Both the position numbers and the translations under genes were made by a program. A DNA stretch of 64,000 nt from Sphingomonas yunnanensis (GTDB lineage: Bacteria; Pseudomonadota; Alphaproteobacteria; Sphingomonadales; Sphingomonadaceae). The stretch spans positions 62,001 through 126,000 of the forward strand of contig NZ_JAIOKB010000010.1 in the NCBI RefSeq assembly GCF_019898765.1, given 5' to 3'. Under the pieces are notes generated by a model. The model ran no database searches. It saw nothing but the letters and a program-made list of their open reading frames with translations, and was not told the DNA's origin. Positions 38,095 to 46,259 of this stretch are shown piece by piece. Numbering within the stretch: the first letter of the stretch is position 1; every line of letters begins with the position of its first letter.

Positions 38095-38529
38095 GTGCGA
38101 GTCGCCATCGCCACTGACCATGCCGGCTTCGCGCTCAAGCAGGAGCTCAGGGCCTGGCTCAACGAGCAGGGCCACGCCGTCATCGATCTCGGCACCGACG
38201 GTACCGCCAGCGTCGACTATCCCGACTACGGCCGCATCCTCGCCGAGGCGCTCGCCTCGGGCCGGGCCGAGCGCGGCATCGCTCTGTGCGGGTCGGGCAT
38301 CGGCATCATGATCGCGGCCAACCGCAACCCGGCCGTGCGCTGCGCCTTGGTGTCGGAACCTTACTCCGCCGCGCTCGCGCGCAGCCACAATGACGCCAAC
38401 GCGATCGCGCTCGGCGCGCGGCTGGTCGGCCTCGACATGGCCAAGCAATGCGTCGCCACCTTCCTCGCGACCGATTTCCTCGGCGGGCGCCACGCCGCCC
38501 GCGTCGACATGCTCAAGGAGCCCGTATGA
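38095..38529 (+). CDS. rpiB: Ribose 5-phosphate isomerase B
   Basis: The 144-residue protein has VAIATDHAGFALKQEL, the catalytic Cys65 in ALCGSGIGIMIAANR, and RSHNDANAIALGARLVG. It interconverts ribose 5-phosphate and ribulose 5-phosphate. The start is GTG at 38095, preceded by GGAGGAG at good spacing, and the conserved RVAIATDH follows directly. Its stop overlaps the glyA start by four bases (ATGA), so the two are translationally coupled. Confidence 0.94.
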   Translation: MRVAIATDHAGFALKQELRAWLNEQGHAVIDLGTDGTASVDYPDYGRILAEALASGRAERGIALCGSGIGIMIAANRNPAVRCALVSEPYSAALARSHNDANAIALGARLVGLDMAKQCVATFLATDFLGGRHAARVDMLKEPV

Positions 38530-39833
38530 GCACCAACCCCGCCCACCAGCTCAGCACTGCGCCCGACGGCTTCTTCGACCGCGGCCTCGCCGAGGCCGAT
38601 CCCGCGGTGTTCGCCGGGGTCGAGCATGAGCTGACCCGCGAACAGACCCAGATCGAGCTGATCGCGAGCGAGAATATCGTCAGCCGCGCGGTGCTCGAGG
38701 CGCAGGGCTCGGTGTTCACCAACAAATACGCGGAAGGCTATCCGGGCAAGCGCTATTACCAGGGCTGCCACCCGTCGGACGAGGTCGAGCAGCTCGCGAT
38801 CGATCGCGCCAAGCAGCTGTTCGGCTGCGGCTTCGTCAACGTCCAGCCGCACTCGGGGGCGCAGGCCAACGGCGCGGTGATGCTCGCGCTGGCCAAGCCG
38901 GGCGACACCATCCTGGGGCTCAGCCTCGACGCCGGCGGCCATCTCACCCATGGCGCGCGCGCGGCGTTGAGCGGCAAGTGGTTCAACGCGGTGCAGTACG
39001 GCGTCGACGCACAGACGCATCTGATCGACTATGACGCGGTCGAGCGGCTCGCCGCCGAGCATAAGCCGCGCGTCATCATCGCTGGCGGCTCGGCCTATCC
39101 CCGCCACATCGATTTCGCGCGCTTCCGCGCGATCGCCGACCAGGTCGGCGCGACCTTCATGGTCGACATGGCGCATTTCGCCGGGCTGGTCGCGGGCGGG
39201 GTGCACCCGACCCCGTTCGGCCACGCGCATGTCGTCACCACCACCACGCACAAGACGCTGCGCGGCCCGCGCGGCGGCATGATCCTCACCGACGACGAGG
39301 CCATCGCCAAGAAGATCAACTCGGCGGTGTTCCCGGGGCTGCAGGGCGGCCCGCTGATGCACGTCATCGCCGCCAAGGCGGTGGCGTTCGGCGAGGCGCT
39401 GCGCCCCGAGTTCCGCGGCTATGCCGCCGCGGTGGTGGAGAATGCCAAGGTGCTGGCGGCGACGCTCAAGGAGCGCGGCGCCGACCTCGTCTCGGGCGGC
39501 ACCGACACGCACCTGGCGCTGGTCGACCTCAGCCCGCTGGGCGTCACCGGCCGCGACGCCGACGAGGCGCTGGAGCGCGCGGGTATCACCTGCAACAAGA
39601 ACGGCATCCCCAACGATCCTTTGCCACCGGTCAAGACCAGCGGCATCCGCGTCGGCTCGCCCGCGGGCACGACTCGCGGCTTCGGCACGGGCGAGTTCCG
39701 CGAGATCGGCAACATGGTCGCCGACGTGCTCGACGGCCTCGCGCAGAAGGGCGAGGCGGGGGACCCGCAGGTCGAGGCGAGCGTTCGGGACCGCGTGCGT
39801 GCGCTGTGCGCGCGCTTCCCGATCTACCAATAG
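38526..39833 (+). CDS. glyA: Serine hydroxymethyltransferase
   Basis: The 435-residue PLP enzyme converts serine and tetrahydrofolate to glycine and 5,10-methylene-THF. Seen: LIASENIVSRAVLEAQGSV, NKYAEGYPGKRYY, NVQPHSGAQAN, the PLP-lysine segment TTTTHKTLRGPRGG, and FPGLQGGP. ATG at 38526 gives the usual N-terminus and overlaps the rpiB stop. The frame stays open 26 codons upstream, but that stretch is an Arg-rich shadow of rpiB. Confidence 0.97.
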   Translation: MSTNPAHQLSTAPDGFFDRGLAEADPAVFAGVEHELTREQTQIELIASENIVSRAVLEAQGSVFTNKYAEGYPGKRYYQGCHPSDEVEQLAIDRAKQLFGCGFVNVQPHSGAQANGAVMLALAKPGDTILGLSLDAGGHLTHGARAALSGKWFNAVQYGVDAQTHLIDYDAVERLAAEHKPRVIIAGGSAYPRHIDFARFRAIADQVGATFMVDMAHFAGLVAGGVHPTPFGHAHVVTTTTHKTLRGPRGGMILTDDEAIAKKINSAVFPGLQGGPLMHVIAAKAVAFGEALRPEFRGYAAAVVENAKVLAATLKERGADLVSGGTDTHLALVDLSPLGVTGRDADEALERAGITCNKNGIPNDPLPPVKTSGIRVGSPAGTTRGFGTGEFREIGNMVADVLDGLAQKGEAGDPQVEASVRDRVRALCARFPIYQ

Positions 39834-39844
39834 GAGGTTCGCCG

Positions 39845-40042
39845 ATGGCGTCGATCGACGAGAAGGCCCGCGAGGTGCAGAGCAACGTCAAGGGCACGCC
39901 CGGTCTGGGCAAGAGCATGGCCAAGTGGAGCGCGCTGGGCGCGGTGGTGGCGATCCCGGTGCCGATCGTCGGGCCGGTGTTCGGCGCGATCGCGGGTGCC
40001 GTCTATGCGTATCGCAAGGGCACCAAGAACCGCGGCCTGTGA
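39845..40042 (+). CDS. Small Gly-rich membrane-type hypothetical protein
   Basis: The 65-residue protein MASIDEKAREVQSNVKGTPGLGK...GAVVAIPVPIVGPVFGAIAGAVYAYRKGTKNRGL has one hydrophobic segment with a glycine-zipper-like GxxxG pattern and a basic tail. A near-perfect AGGAGG lies 6 bases before the ATG, which strongly supports translation. It sits 11 bp after glyA and 32 bp before nrdR, so it is probably in their operon. No function is recognised. Confidence 0.75.
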   Translation: MASIDEKAREVQSNVKGTPGLGKSMAKWSALGAVVAIPVPIVGPVFGAIAGAVYAYRKGTKNRGL

Positions 40043-40074
40043 GGGTCGGGTCGTCGGACGGGTGAAGGACTGAG

Positions 40075-40539
40075 ATGCGCTGCCCGTTCTGCGGCCATGA
40101 CGCGAGCCAGGTGAAGGACAGCCGCCCCACCGACGACGGGGCGGCGATCCGACGCCGGCGCCAGTGCGAGGGCTGCGCCGCGCGCTTCACCACCTTCGAG
40201 CGGATCCAGCTGCGCGAGCTGACCGTGGTCAAGAGCGAGCACCGCCGCGAGCCGTTCGACCGCGAGAAATTGCTCCGCTCTATCGCGATCGCGGCGCGCA
40301 AGCGCCCGGTCGAGTCGATCCAGCTCGAGAAACTGGTGAGCGGGATCCAGCGCCAGCTCGAGACCAGCGGCGAGGCCGAGGTCTCGGCCAAGCGCATCGG
40401 CGAGATGGTGATGGAGGGGCTCAAGGGGCTCGACTCGGTCGCCTATATCCGCTTCGCCAGCGTCTACCGCGACTTCAGCGAGGCACGCGACTTCGAGGAG
40501 TTCGCCGGCAGCGTCGAGGAGGCGGGGCGCGAGGGGTGA
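40075..40539 (+). CDS. nrdR: Transcriptional repressor NrdR
   Basis: The 154-residue protein has a zinc ribbon with C3, C6, C31 and C34 (RCPFCGHD, RQCEGCAARFTTFE) followed by an ATP-cone domain (VVKSEHRREPFDREKLLRSIAIAARKRPV). NrdR binds NrdR boxes before ribonucleotide reductase genes and represses them when dATP is high. No nrd gene is in the window. The glyA-nrdR linkage is common in bacteria. Confidence 0.96.
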   Translation: MRCPFCGHDASQVKDSRPTDDGAAIRRRRQCEGCAARFTTFERIQLRELTVVKSEHRREPFDREKLLRSIAIAARKRPVESIQLEKLVSGIQRQLETSGEAEVSAKRIGEMVMEGLKGLDSVAYIRFASVYRDFSEARDFEEFAGSVEEAGREG

Positions 40540-40625
40540 GTGGATCGGCCATCGATCCGTTTCGCTGGGGGCCGAGCGAACTTAGGCCTGGAACCGCGGT
40601 CGCTGCCAGGGACGCACTGCCAAGT

Positions 40626-40752
40626 GCTTCGAGACGCCGCTTCGACGAGCTGAGCGGCTCCTCAGCACGAGCGGATCTCATCGAAGAAGGTCGCCAAAAC
40701 CTCCGTTCGCGCTGAGGAGAGGCTGAGCTTGCCGAAGCCTCGTCTCGAAGCG
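40626..40752. repeat. Family-C inverted pair (CTTCGAGACG...GAACGGA)
   Basis: The left arm 40626-40675 and the reverse complement of the right arm 40702-40752 agree along most of about 50 bases: GCTTCGAGACG, GCTTCG, AGCTCAGC/AGCTGAGC, CTCCTCAGC and GA(A)CGGA. The pair fills the gap between nrdR and the GIY-YIG/TrmJ-like gene. A single arm of the same family is inside that gene at 41089-41138. Confidence 0.75.
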
Positions 40753-40810
40753 CCTCACCGCGAACGCCACCGCGCTTGCCTGAGCCCTGCGCCGGCCACA
40801 TAGCGCGGCG

Positions 40811-41875
40811 ATGAGCTTTTTCGCCTACCTGCTCCGCTGTGCCGACGGCAGCTACTACGCGGGCCACACCGACGACCTTGAGGGCCGCATCGCCCAGCAT
40901 CAGACGGGCGAGCTGCCGAGCTGCACGCGGGAGCGACGCCCCGTCACACTGGTCTGGTCCCAAGACTTCCCGGGCCGCGACGAAGCGCTCGCCGCCGAAC
41001 AGCAGATCAAAGGTTGGTCGCGTGCCAAGAAGGAGGCGCTCATCGCGGGGGACTGGCAGTCGATCCGTCGACTGGGACGGCGGTCAGTCCTTCGAGACGA
41101 GGCTTCGACAGGTTCAGCCTCCCCTCAGGGCGAACGGTGGCATGGCGCGCCGTCGCCCGCCCCGCCGCCCGTCATCGTCCTCGTCCGCCCGCAGCTCGGC
41201 GAGAATATCGGCAAGGCCGCGCGCGCCATGCTCAATTTCGGGCTGACCGAGCTGCGCCTGGTCGCGCCGCGCGACGGCTGGCCCAATCCCCAGGCCGGCC
41301 CCGCCGCCTCGGGTGCCGACGTCGTGCTCGAGCGGGCGCTCGTGTATGACAGCGTCGCCGAGGCGGTCGCCGACTGCGCCGACGTCTATGCCACGACGGT
41401 GCGCAAGCGCGGGGTCACCAAGCCCGTCGTCACCCCCGAGGCCGCCGCCCGCGCGATCCACGCCGGCGCGGGCCGGTCGGCGATCCTGTTCGGCCCGGAG
41501 CGATCGGGGCTTGAGACCGACGACGTCGCGGTGGCGCGAACGATCGTCACCGTCCCGATCAACCCCGCATTCGGCAGCCTCAACCTGGCACAGGCAGTGA
41601 TCCTGGTCGCCTATGAATGGTCGAAAGGCGAGGCGCTCGCCAGCCCGCCCGAGACCGAGCTCGCCCCGCCCGCGCCGCAGCAGGAGCTGGACGGCATGAT
41701 CGCGCAGCTCGACGCGCTGCTCGACGAGGCGGGCTATTTCTTCCCGCTCGATCGCGCGCCCGCGACGCGGCGCATGCTGCGGACGATGCTGACCAAGCCT
41801 GGCTGGAACAGCCAGGAGGTCCGCACGATGCGCGGCGTGCTCTCCGCGTTGGCGCCGCGCCCGCCGCGCGGCTGA
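40811..41875 (+). CDS. Fusion of a GIY-YIG domain protein and a TrmJ/SpoU-type RNA methyltransferase
   Basis: One open frame of 354 residues. Residues 1-90 (FAYLLRCADGSYYAGHTDDLEGRIAQHQTGE..AAEQQIKGWSRAKKEALI) are a YhbQ-like GIY-YIG domain. Residues 93-110 (VLRDEASTGSASPQGERW) are encoded by a family-C repeat arm. Residues 120-354 (VIVLVRPQLGENIGKAARAMLNFGLTELRLVAPRDGWPN...ILFGPERSGLETDDV...NPAFGSLNLAQAVILVAYEW) are a SpoU/TrmJ-type 2'-O-methyltransferase. No in-frame ATG, GTG or TTG lies between the repeat and the methyltransferase core, so the second half can be made only as part of the fusion, from an unusual codon, or after a frameshift. Each half is normally a separate protein. An assembly error is the main alternative. 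Confidence 0.85.
   Translation: MSFFAYLLRCADGSYYAGHTDDLEGRIAQHQTGELPSCTRERRPVTLVWSQDFPGRDEALAAEQQIKGWSRAKKEALIAGDWQSIRRLGRRSVLRDEASTGSASPQGERWHGAPSPAPPPVIVLVRPQLGENIGKAARAMLNFGLTELRLVAPRDGWPNPQAGPAASGADVVLERALVYDSVAEAVADCADVYATTVRKRGVTKPVVTPEAAARAIHAGAGRSAILFGPERSGLETDDVAVARTIVTVPINPAFGSLNLAQAVILVAYEWSKGEALASPPETELAPPAPQQELDGMIAQLDALLDEAGYFFPLDRAPATRRMLRTMLTKPGWNSQEVRTMRGVLSALAPRPPRG
41089..41138 (+). repeat. Single family-C repeat arm inside a coding frame
   Basis: CCTTCGAGACGAGGCTTCG, AGGTTCAGCCTCCCCTCAG and GGCGAACGGT match the arms at 40626-40752. It contributes in-frame codons that join the GIY-YIG and methyltransferase parts. Confidence 0.75.
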
Positions 41876-41884
41876 ACGCTCCGC

Positions 41885-42886
41885 TTAGTCGATCCGCGGG
41901 CTCTCCGGTCGCCCGCTCAGATAGGCCGAGGCGGGCACGTGGAAGGGGAAGCCCGCCGCGGCGACTCGGTTGAGGATCAGCTGCATCGAGCCGTGACGCG
42001 CCTCGCACGCCATCGCGCTGGCACGCTCGAGCCAGGCGGGATCGACCAAGGTGCCCGAGCGCGTGCGCATCAGCGGCCCGCTCGGCCCCGTCATCGCGGC
42101 GATGCGGCGGCGCACCGTGGTGTCGGGCAGGGACAGCGCGCGCGCGATCGCCGCGACTCGGACCGCGTGGCTCTGGCGGAAGGTCGCGCCGCTCTCTCCG
42201 CGTGCCGCCAGCGTGCCGCCCTCGGCGGCGAAGCGCTGCGTGTTGGCATGGAGGATCGCGGAGAAGATCGCGGTGTCGACCGCCTCGGGGAAGAGATTAC
42301 GATTCTGATCGACCAGCGCGAGCACGAGGTCGAGCACCGCGCAGACGCCGTCGATCTCGGTGAAGTGGCCGACCGAGCGCATCGCCGGCAGCTCGATCGC
42401 GCCCGCCGCGACGGCATCGGCCACGAAGCGGACGAAACAATCGTGGGCGTAGTGCAACTTCGCCCTGATGAAGCGGCTACGCCAGAAGCGCGGCGAGATC
42501 GTGACACCGGCGTCGATCCGGTGACACAGCCCCGAATCAATCAGTGCGGCGATGTGACGCCGCACCGTCTCGAACGGCCGCCCCAGCGACAAGGCGGCCG
42601 AGTGGATCGAGATCGCGCCGTCGCGCTCGGGCTTGGTCAGCGCGGTGCGCATCAGCAGCGCCAGGACGAGGAAGCGATCGACGTTGCCGCGCAGCGGCCG
42701 CAACACCGCGACATTGATGCCCGTGTGCAGCTCGGCGATCAATCGCACCCGCTGGTGGATGGGCAGCGATAATCGAACGCTGGTATGAGCCGGCGAGATG
42801 TCTGCCTGACGTCGCGCGGCTGTCGCATAGTTCGGCACCGTGCAGGTCCTTTCACTTCCAGTAACCATCGCCGTCAAGACAATCAT
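41885..42886 (-). CDS. Unrecognised DNA-binding-type protein with two HTH-like segments
   Basis: The 333-residue protein matches no family I can name. Two segments look like winged helix-turn-helix units: SIHSAALSLGRPFETVRRHIAALIDSGLC (about 92-120) and VAAIARALSLPDTTVRRRIAAM (about 240-265). Each has the A-x-x-L-x-x-x-x-x-T-V-R-R-x-I-A-x-L/M spacing and they look like internal duplicates. Between them is a helical region with FWRSRFIRAKLHYAHDCFVRFV. It may be a regulator with two DNA-reading heads. The start is uncertain: ATG 42886 overlaps a palindrome, and ATG 42868 is possible. It lies convergent to and 9 bp from the TrmJ fusion. Confidence 0.6.
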   Translation of the reverse strand: MIVLTAMVTGSERTCTVPNYATAARRQADISPAHTSVRLSLPIHQRVRLIAELHTGINVAVLRPLRGNVDRFLVLALLMRTALTKPERDGAISIHSAALSLGRPFETVRRHIAALIDSGLCHRIDAGVTISPRFWRSRFIRAKLHYAHDCFVRFVADAVAAGAIELPAMRSVGHFTEIDGVCAVLDLVLALVDQNRNLFPEAVDTAIFSAILHANTQRFAAEGGTLAARGESGATFRQSHAVRVAAIARALSLPDTTVRRRIAAMTGPSGPLMRTRSGTLVDPAWLERASAMACEARHGSMQLILNRVAAAGFPFHVPASAYLSGRPESPRID

Positions 42887-43002
42887 TCTCAGAATAAGAC
42901 AAACGGCCGCCGACGATCCCCAATGGTTGCGTGAACTCCCCGTTCAGCCCGCGCCACCCGCCGACTCCGCGATGCCTTTTTCAGCGGAATGAGTACATTA
43001 TA
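42885..43002 (-). promoter_or_regulatory. Candidate promoter/operator before the two-HTH gene
   Basis: TATAAT occurs on the minus strand at 43002-42997, a perfect -10 that is unusual in this GC-rich genome, but no good -35 precedes it. ATTCTGAGAAT, an 11-base palindrome, is at 42895-42885 and overlaps the first possible ATG. If the later ATG (42868) is used, the palindrome would be a leader operator. The whole gap 42887-43199 is AT-richer than its surroundings. Confidence 0.35.
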
Positions 43003-43170
43003 CGGTAGAAGACGATGATCGCACAGGTGCCGTTTACCCGAAATGGTTGGTAGATGATCTTTCCGTCACATAGCATTCAGCTTGTGAGGGCGCCTGCGGT
43101 AACGTTGCGAGAATGCGCCTCACCTTGTTTGTGCGCCATTTCATATCCCGCTGTCTGATCGGAAGCAGTA

Positions 43171-43189
43171 TGATGGTTGATAACCATCA
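43171..43189. terminator. Perfect hairpin downstream of dctA
   Basis: TGATGGTT-GAT-AACCATCA, an 8-bp stem with a 3-base loop, lies 11 bp beyond the dctA stop on the minus strand. No U-run follows, so it may act as a 3' stabiliser or weak terminator rather than a textbook one. Confidence 0.4.
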
Positions 43190-43199
43190 GCGCTCACGA

Positions 43200-44522
43200 T
43201 CACGTCGCCGGATGGGCGAGGACGGCCGCGTGCGCCGTCTCACCGCGCAGCGCCGCGTCGAGTCGCGCCCGGTCGAGCTTGTTCTCCCACCGCGCCACCA
43301 CGATCGCCGCGACCGCGTTGCCGACGAAGTTGGTCAGGCTGCGGCACTCGCTCATGAAGCGATCGACGCCGAGGATCAGTGCCATGCCCGCGACCGGCAC
43401 CGTCGGCACGATCGACAGCGTCGCGGCCAGCGTGATGAAGCCCGCGCCGGTCACCCCCGCCGCACCCTTGGACGAGAGCATCGCCACCGCGAGCAGCAGC
43501 AGCTGCTGGCCGAGCGTGAGGTCGACGTTGCACGCCTGCGCGATGAACAGAGCGGCCAAGGTCATGTAGATGTTGGTGCCGTCGAGGTTGAACGAATAGC
43601 CCGTCGGCACGACCAGCCCGACGACGCCGCGATCGCACCCCGCCGCCTCCAGCTTGGTCAGCAGCCCCGGCAGCGCCGGCTCGGACGAGGAGGTGCCGAG
43701 CACCAGCAGCAGTTCGCCCTTGAGGTAGGCGATCAGCCGCAGGATCGAGAAGCCGTGCAGCCGCGCCACCACGCCCAGCACGCCGAACACGAAGATCAGT
43801 GAGGTGGCGTAGAAGGTCAGCACCAGCCCGCCGAGGTTGACCAGGCTGCCCGCGCCATATTTGCCGACGGTGAAGGCGATCGCGCCGAACGCGCCGATCG
43901 GCGCCGCGCGCATCAGGATCGCGACGACCTTGAAGACGACGAGGTTGAGCCGCTCGACCAGCTCGAGCACCGGCCGCGCCGGCTCGCCGACCAGGCTGAT
44001 CGACACGCCGAACAGGATCGCCACCAGCAGCACCTGCAGGATATTGTCCTGCGCGAGCGCGGAGACGAGCGTCGTCGGGATGATCGCGAGCAGGAAGCCG
44101 ATCAGCGAGGTCTCGTGCGCCTTGGCGGCATAGTCCTTCACCGCGCCGGTATCGAGCGTGGCGGGATCGACGTTCATGCCCGCGCCGGGCTGGACGACAT
44201 TGGCCACGATCAGCCCGACGATCAGCGCCAGCGTCGAGAAGAACAGGAAGTAGCCGAACGCCTTGAGCGCGATCCGCCCGGCCGAGCGGAGCTCGCTCAA
44301 CCCCGCGATGCCGCTCACCAGGGTGAGGAAGATCACCGGCGCGATCACCATCTTCACCAGCTTGATGAAGGCATCGCCCAGCGGCTTGAGCGCGGCGCCG
44401 AGCGTCGGGTGGAAATGGCCGAGCAGCGCGCCGGCGACGATCGCGATCAGCACCTGGACGTAGAGATGCTGGTAGAAGGGACGCGGCGCGGCGGGCGGCG
44501 CGGCGGCGGGGATGACGGTCAT
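43200..44522 (-). CDS. dctA: C4-dicarboxylate:cation symporter (DAACS family)
   Basis: The 440-residue inner-membrane transporter has the family's signature segments: FIKLVKMVIAPVIFLTLVSGIAG, SSSEPALPGLLTKLEAAG (the Ser-rich hairpin), VGLVVPTGYSFNLDGTNIYMTLAALFIAQA and GAAGVTGAGFITLAATL. It takes up succinate, fumarate and malate. GCAGGAGAGG precedes the ATG. The palindrome ATCCTAGGAT is at 44559-44568 in its leader. No dctBD genes are adjacent. It is divergent from fumC, which fits dicarboxylate use. Confidence 0.93.
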   Translation of the reverse strand: MTVIPAAAPPAAPRPFYQHLYVQVLIAIVAGALLGHFHPTLGAALKPLGDAFIKLVKMVIAPVIFLTLVSGIAGLSELRSAGRIALKAFGYFLFFSTLALIVGLIVANVVQPGAGMNVDPATLDTGAVKDYAAKAHETSLIGFLLAIIPTTLVSALAQDNILQVLLVAILFGVSISLVGEPARPVLELVERLNLVVFKVVAILMRAAPIGAFGAIAFTVGKYGAGSLVNLGGLVLTFYATSLIFVFGVLGVVARLHGFSILRLIAYLKGELLLVLGTSSSEPALPGLLTKLEAAGCDRGVVGLVVPTGYSFNLDGTNIYMTLAALFIAQACNVDLTLGQQLLLLAVAMLSSKGAAGVTGAGFITLAATLSIVPTVPVAGMALILGVDRFMSECRSLTNFVGNAVAAIVVARWENKLDRARLDAALRGETAHAAVLAHPAT

Positions 44523-44783
44523 GGGCCTCTCCTGCGTCCGGCGGTCGGACGTCGTGTCATCCTAGGATACGCGCGTCCGCCGATCGCGCCAGCACCGCCG
44601 CCGCACCCCCCGAAAGTCGCGGAAATGCTGGGCAGCCACGCTCGCGCGGACGCCGTCGCGGTGACCCGGCGTGCGGATTTCCGCCGCGCCACCGACTGGT
44701 CCGTGCCGAAGTTCGCGCGCCGCGGCGGGTCGGCGCGGTCGCGGCCGCGCGCAACGTCGCGCGCGCCGACGAGTTGTCCCGTC

Positions 44784-46199
44784 ATGACCGATGCCCGCAC
44801 CGAGCCCGCCGCCACGCGCACCGAGACCGACTCGATCGGCGCGATCGAGGTCCCCGCCACCTCTTACTGGGGCGCGCAGACCGAGCGCAGCCTCGAGAAC
44901 TTTCCGTTCGGCGCGCGCGAGCGGATGCCGATCGAGATCGTCCGCGCGCTCGCCCTGGTGAAGCAGGCGGCGGCGCGCGTGAACCGCCGCCACGGGCTCG
45001 CCGCCGAGAAGGCGGACGCGATCGAGGCGGCGGCGCAGGAGATCGCGCAGGGGCTGCTCGACGACCAGTTCCCGCTGGTGATCTGGCAGACCGGCAGCGG
45101 GACGCAGAGCAACATGAACGTCAACGAGGTGATCGCCGGCCGCGCCAATGAGATCCTCACCGGCCAGCGCGGCGGCAAGGCGCCGGTCCACCCCAATGAC
45201 GACGTGAATCGCGGTCAGTCGTCCAACGACAGCTTCCCCACCGCGCTCCACGTCGCCTGCTCGCTCGCGGTGCGCCGGCGCCTGATCCCTGCGGTCGAGC
45301 GGCTGCACGCCTCGCTCGACGCGCGCGCGCGCGAGTGGGCCGGGCTGGTGAAGATCGGCCGCACCCACCTTCAGGACGCCACGCCGCTGACGCTGGGCGA
45401 TGAATTTTCCGGCTACGCGCATCAGCTGCACCGATGCCTGCGGCGGATCGAGCCCGCGGTGGAGCAGGGCACCGACCGGCTCGCACAGGGCGGGACGGCG
45501 GTCGGCACCGGGCTCAACGCGCCTGCCAAGTTCGCGCGCGACGTCGCGGCCGAGCTCGCCGCGATCACCGGCGTGGCGTTCGCGCCGGCGGAGAATTTCT
45601 TCGAGGCGCTGGCGAGCAACGACCCGCTCGTCCACCTGTCGGGCGCGCTCAACACGCTGGCGGTGGCGTGCACCAAGATCGCCAACGACATCCGCCTGCT
45701 CGGCTCAGGGCCGCGCAGTGGCCTCGGTGAGCTCGACCTGCCCGCCAACGAGCCGGGCAGCTCGATCATGCCGGGCAAGGTCAACCCGACCCAGTGCGAG
45801 ATGCTGACGATGGTGGCGGCGCAGGTGATGGGCAACCACGTCGCGGTCACCGTGGGCGGCGCGCAGGGGCATCTCGAGCTCAACGTCTTCAAGCCGATGC
45901 TGGGCGCCGCGGTGCTGCGCTCGATCGACCTGCTGGCGACCGGGTGCGAGAGCTTCGCGCTGCGCTGCGTCGACGGGCTGCGCGCCAACGAGGCGCGGAT
46001 CGGCGAGCTGGTCGAGCGCTCGCTGATGCTGGTGACCGCGCTCGCGCCCGAGATCGGCTATGACAATGCCGCCAAGATCGCCAAGCACGCGCACGAGCGC
46101 GGGCAGACACTGCGCGAGGCCGGGCTGGAACTGGGGCTGGTGGACGAGGCGACGTTCGACCGGGTGGTACGGCCGGAGGCGATGCTGGGGGAGCGGTGA
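44784..46199 (+). CDS. fumC: Fumarate hydratase, class II
   Basis: The 471-residue enzyme interconverts fumarate and malate in the TCA cycle. Seen: GAIEVPATSYWGAQTERSLENF, VIWQTGSGTQSNMNVNEV, HPNDDVNRGQSSNDSFPTA, IGRTHLQDATPLTLG and the superfamily signature PGSSIMPGKVNPTQ. The open frame upstream of ATG 44784 is antisense to dctA and is ignored. The 261-bp gap to dctA has no clear promoter. Confidence 0.97.
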   Translation: MTDARTEPAATRTETDSIGAIEVPATSYWGAQTERSLENFPFGARERMPIEIVRALALVKQAAARVNRRHGLAAEKADAIEAAAQEIAQGLLDDQFPLVIWQTGSGTQSNMNVNEVIAGRANEILTGQRGGKAPVHPNDDVNRGQSSNDSFPTALHVACSLAVRRRLIPAVERLHASLDARAREWAGLVKIGRTHLQDATPLTLGDEFSGYAHQLHRCLRRIEPAVEQGTDRLAQGGTAVGTGLNAPAKFARDVAAELAAITGVAFAPAENFFEALASNDPLVHLSGALNTLAVACTKIANDIRLLGSGPRSGLGELDLPANEPGSSIMPGKVNPTQCEMLTMVAAQVMGNHVAVTVGGAQGHLELNVFKPMLGAAVLRSIDLLATGCESFALRCVDGLRANEARIGELVERSLMLVTALAPEIGYDNAAKIAKHAHERGQTLREAGLELGLVDEATFDRVVRPEAMLGER

Positions 46200-46210
46200 G
46201 GGCTGTGCCC

Positions 46211-46236
46211 GATCCTCCCCGCTCGCCGGGAGGATT
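46211..46236. repeat. Single family-B hairpin arm
   Basis: GATCCTCCCCGCTCGCCGGGAGGATT lies between the convergent fumC and NDUFS4-like genes. Only one arm is present. It may serve as a bidirectional 3' hairpin. Confidence 0.55.
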
Positions 46237-46259
46237 GAGGGCGCCGTCAGCCCCCGATC

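Noticed and set aside
42880..42900. Possible Fur box around AATCATTCTCAGAAT
   Set aside because: It has only partial resemblance to a Fur consensus, and the adjacent gene has no iron link. It is reported only as a palindrome.
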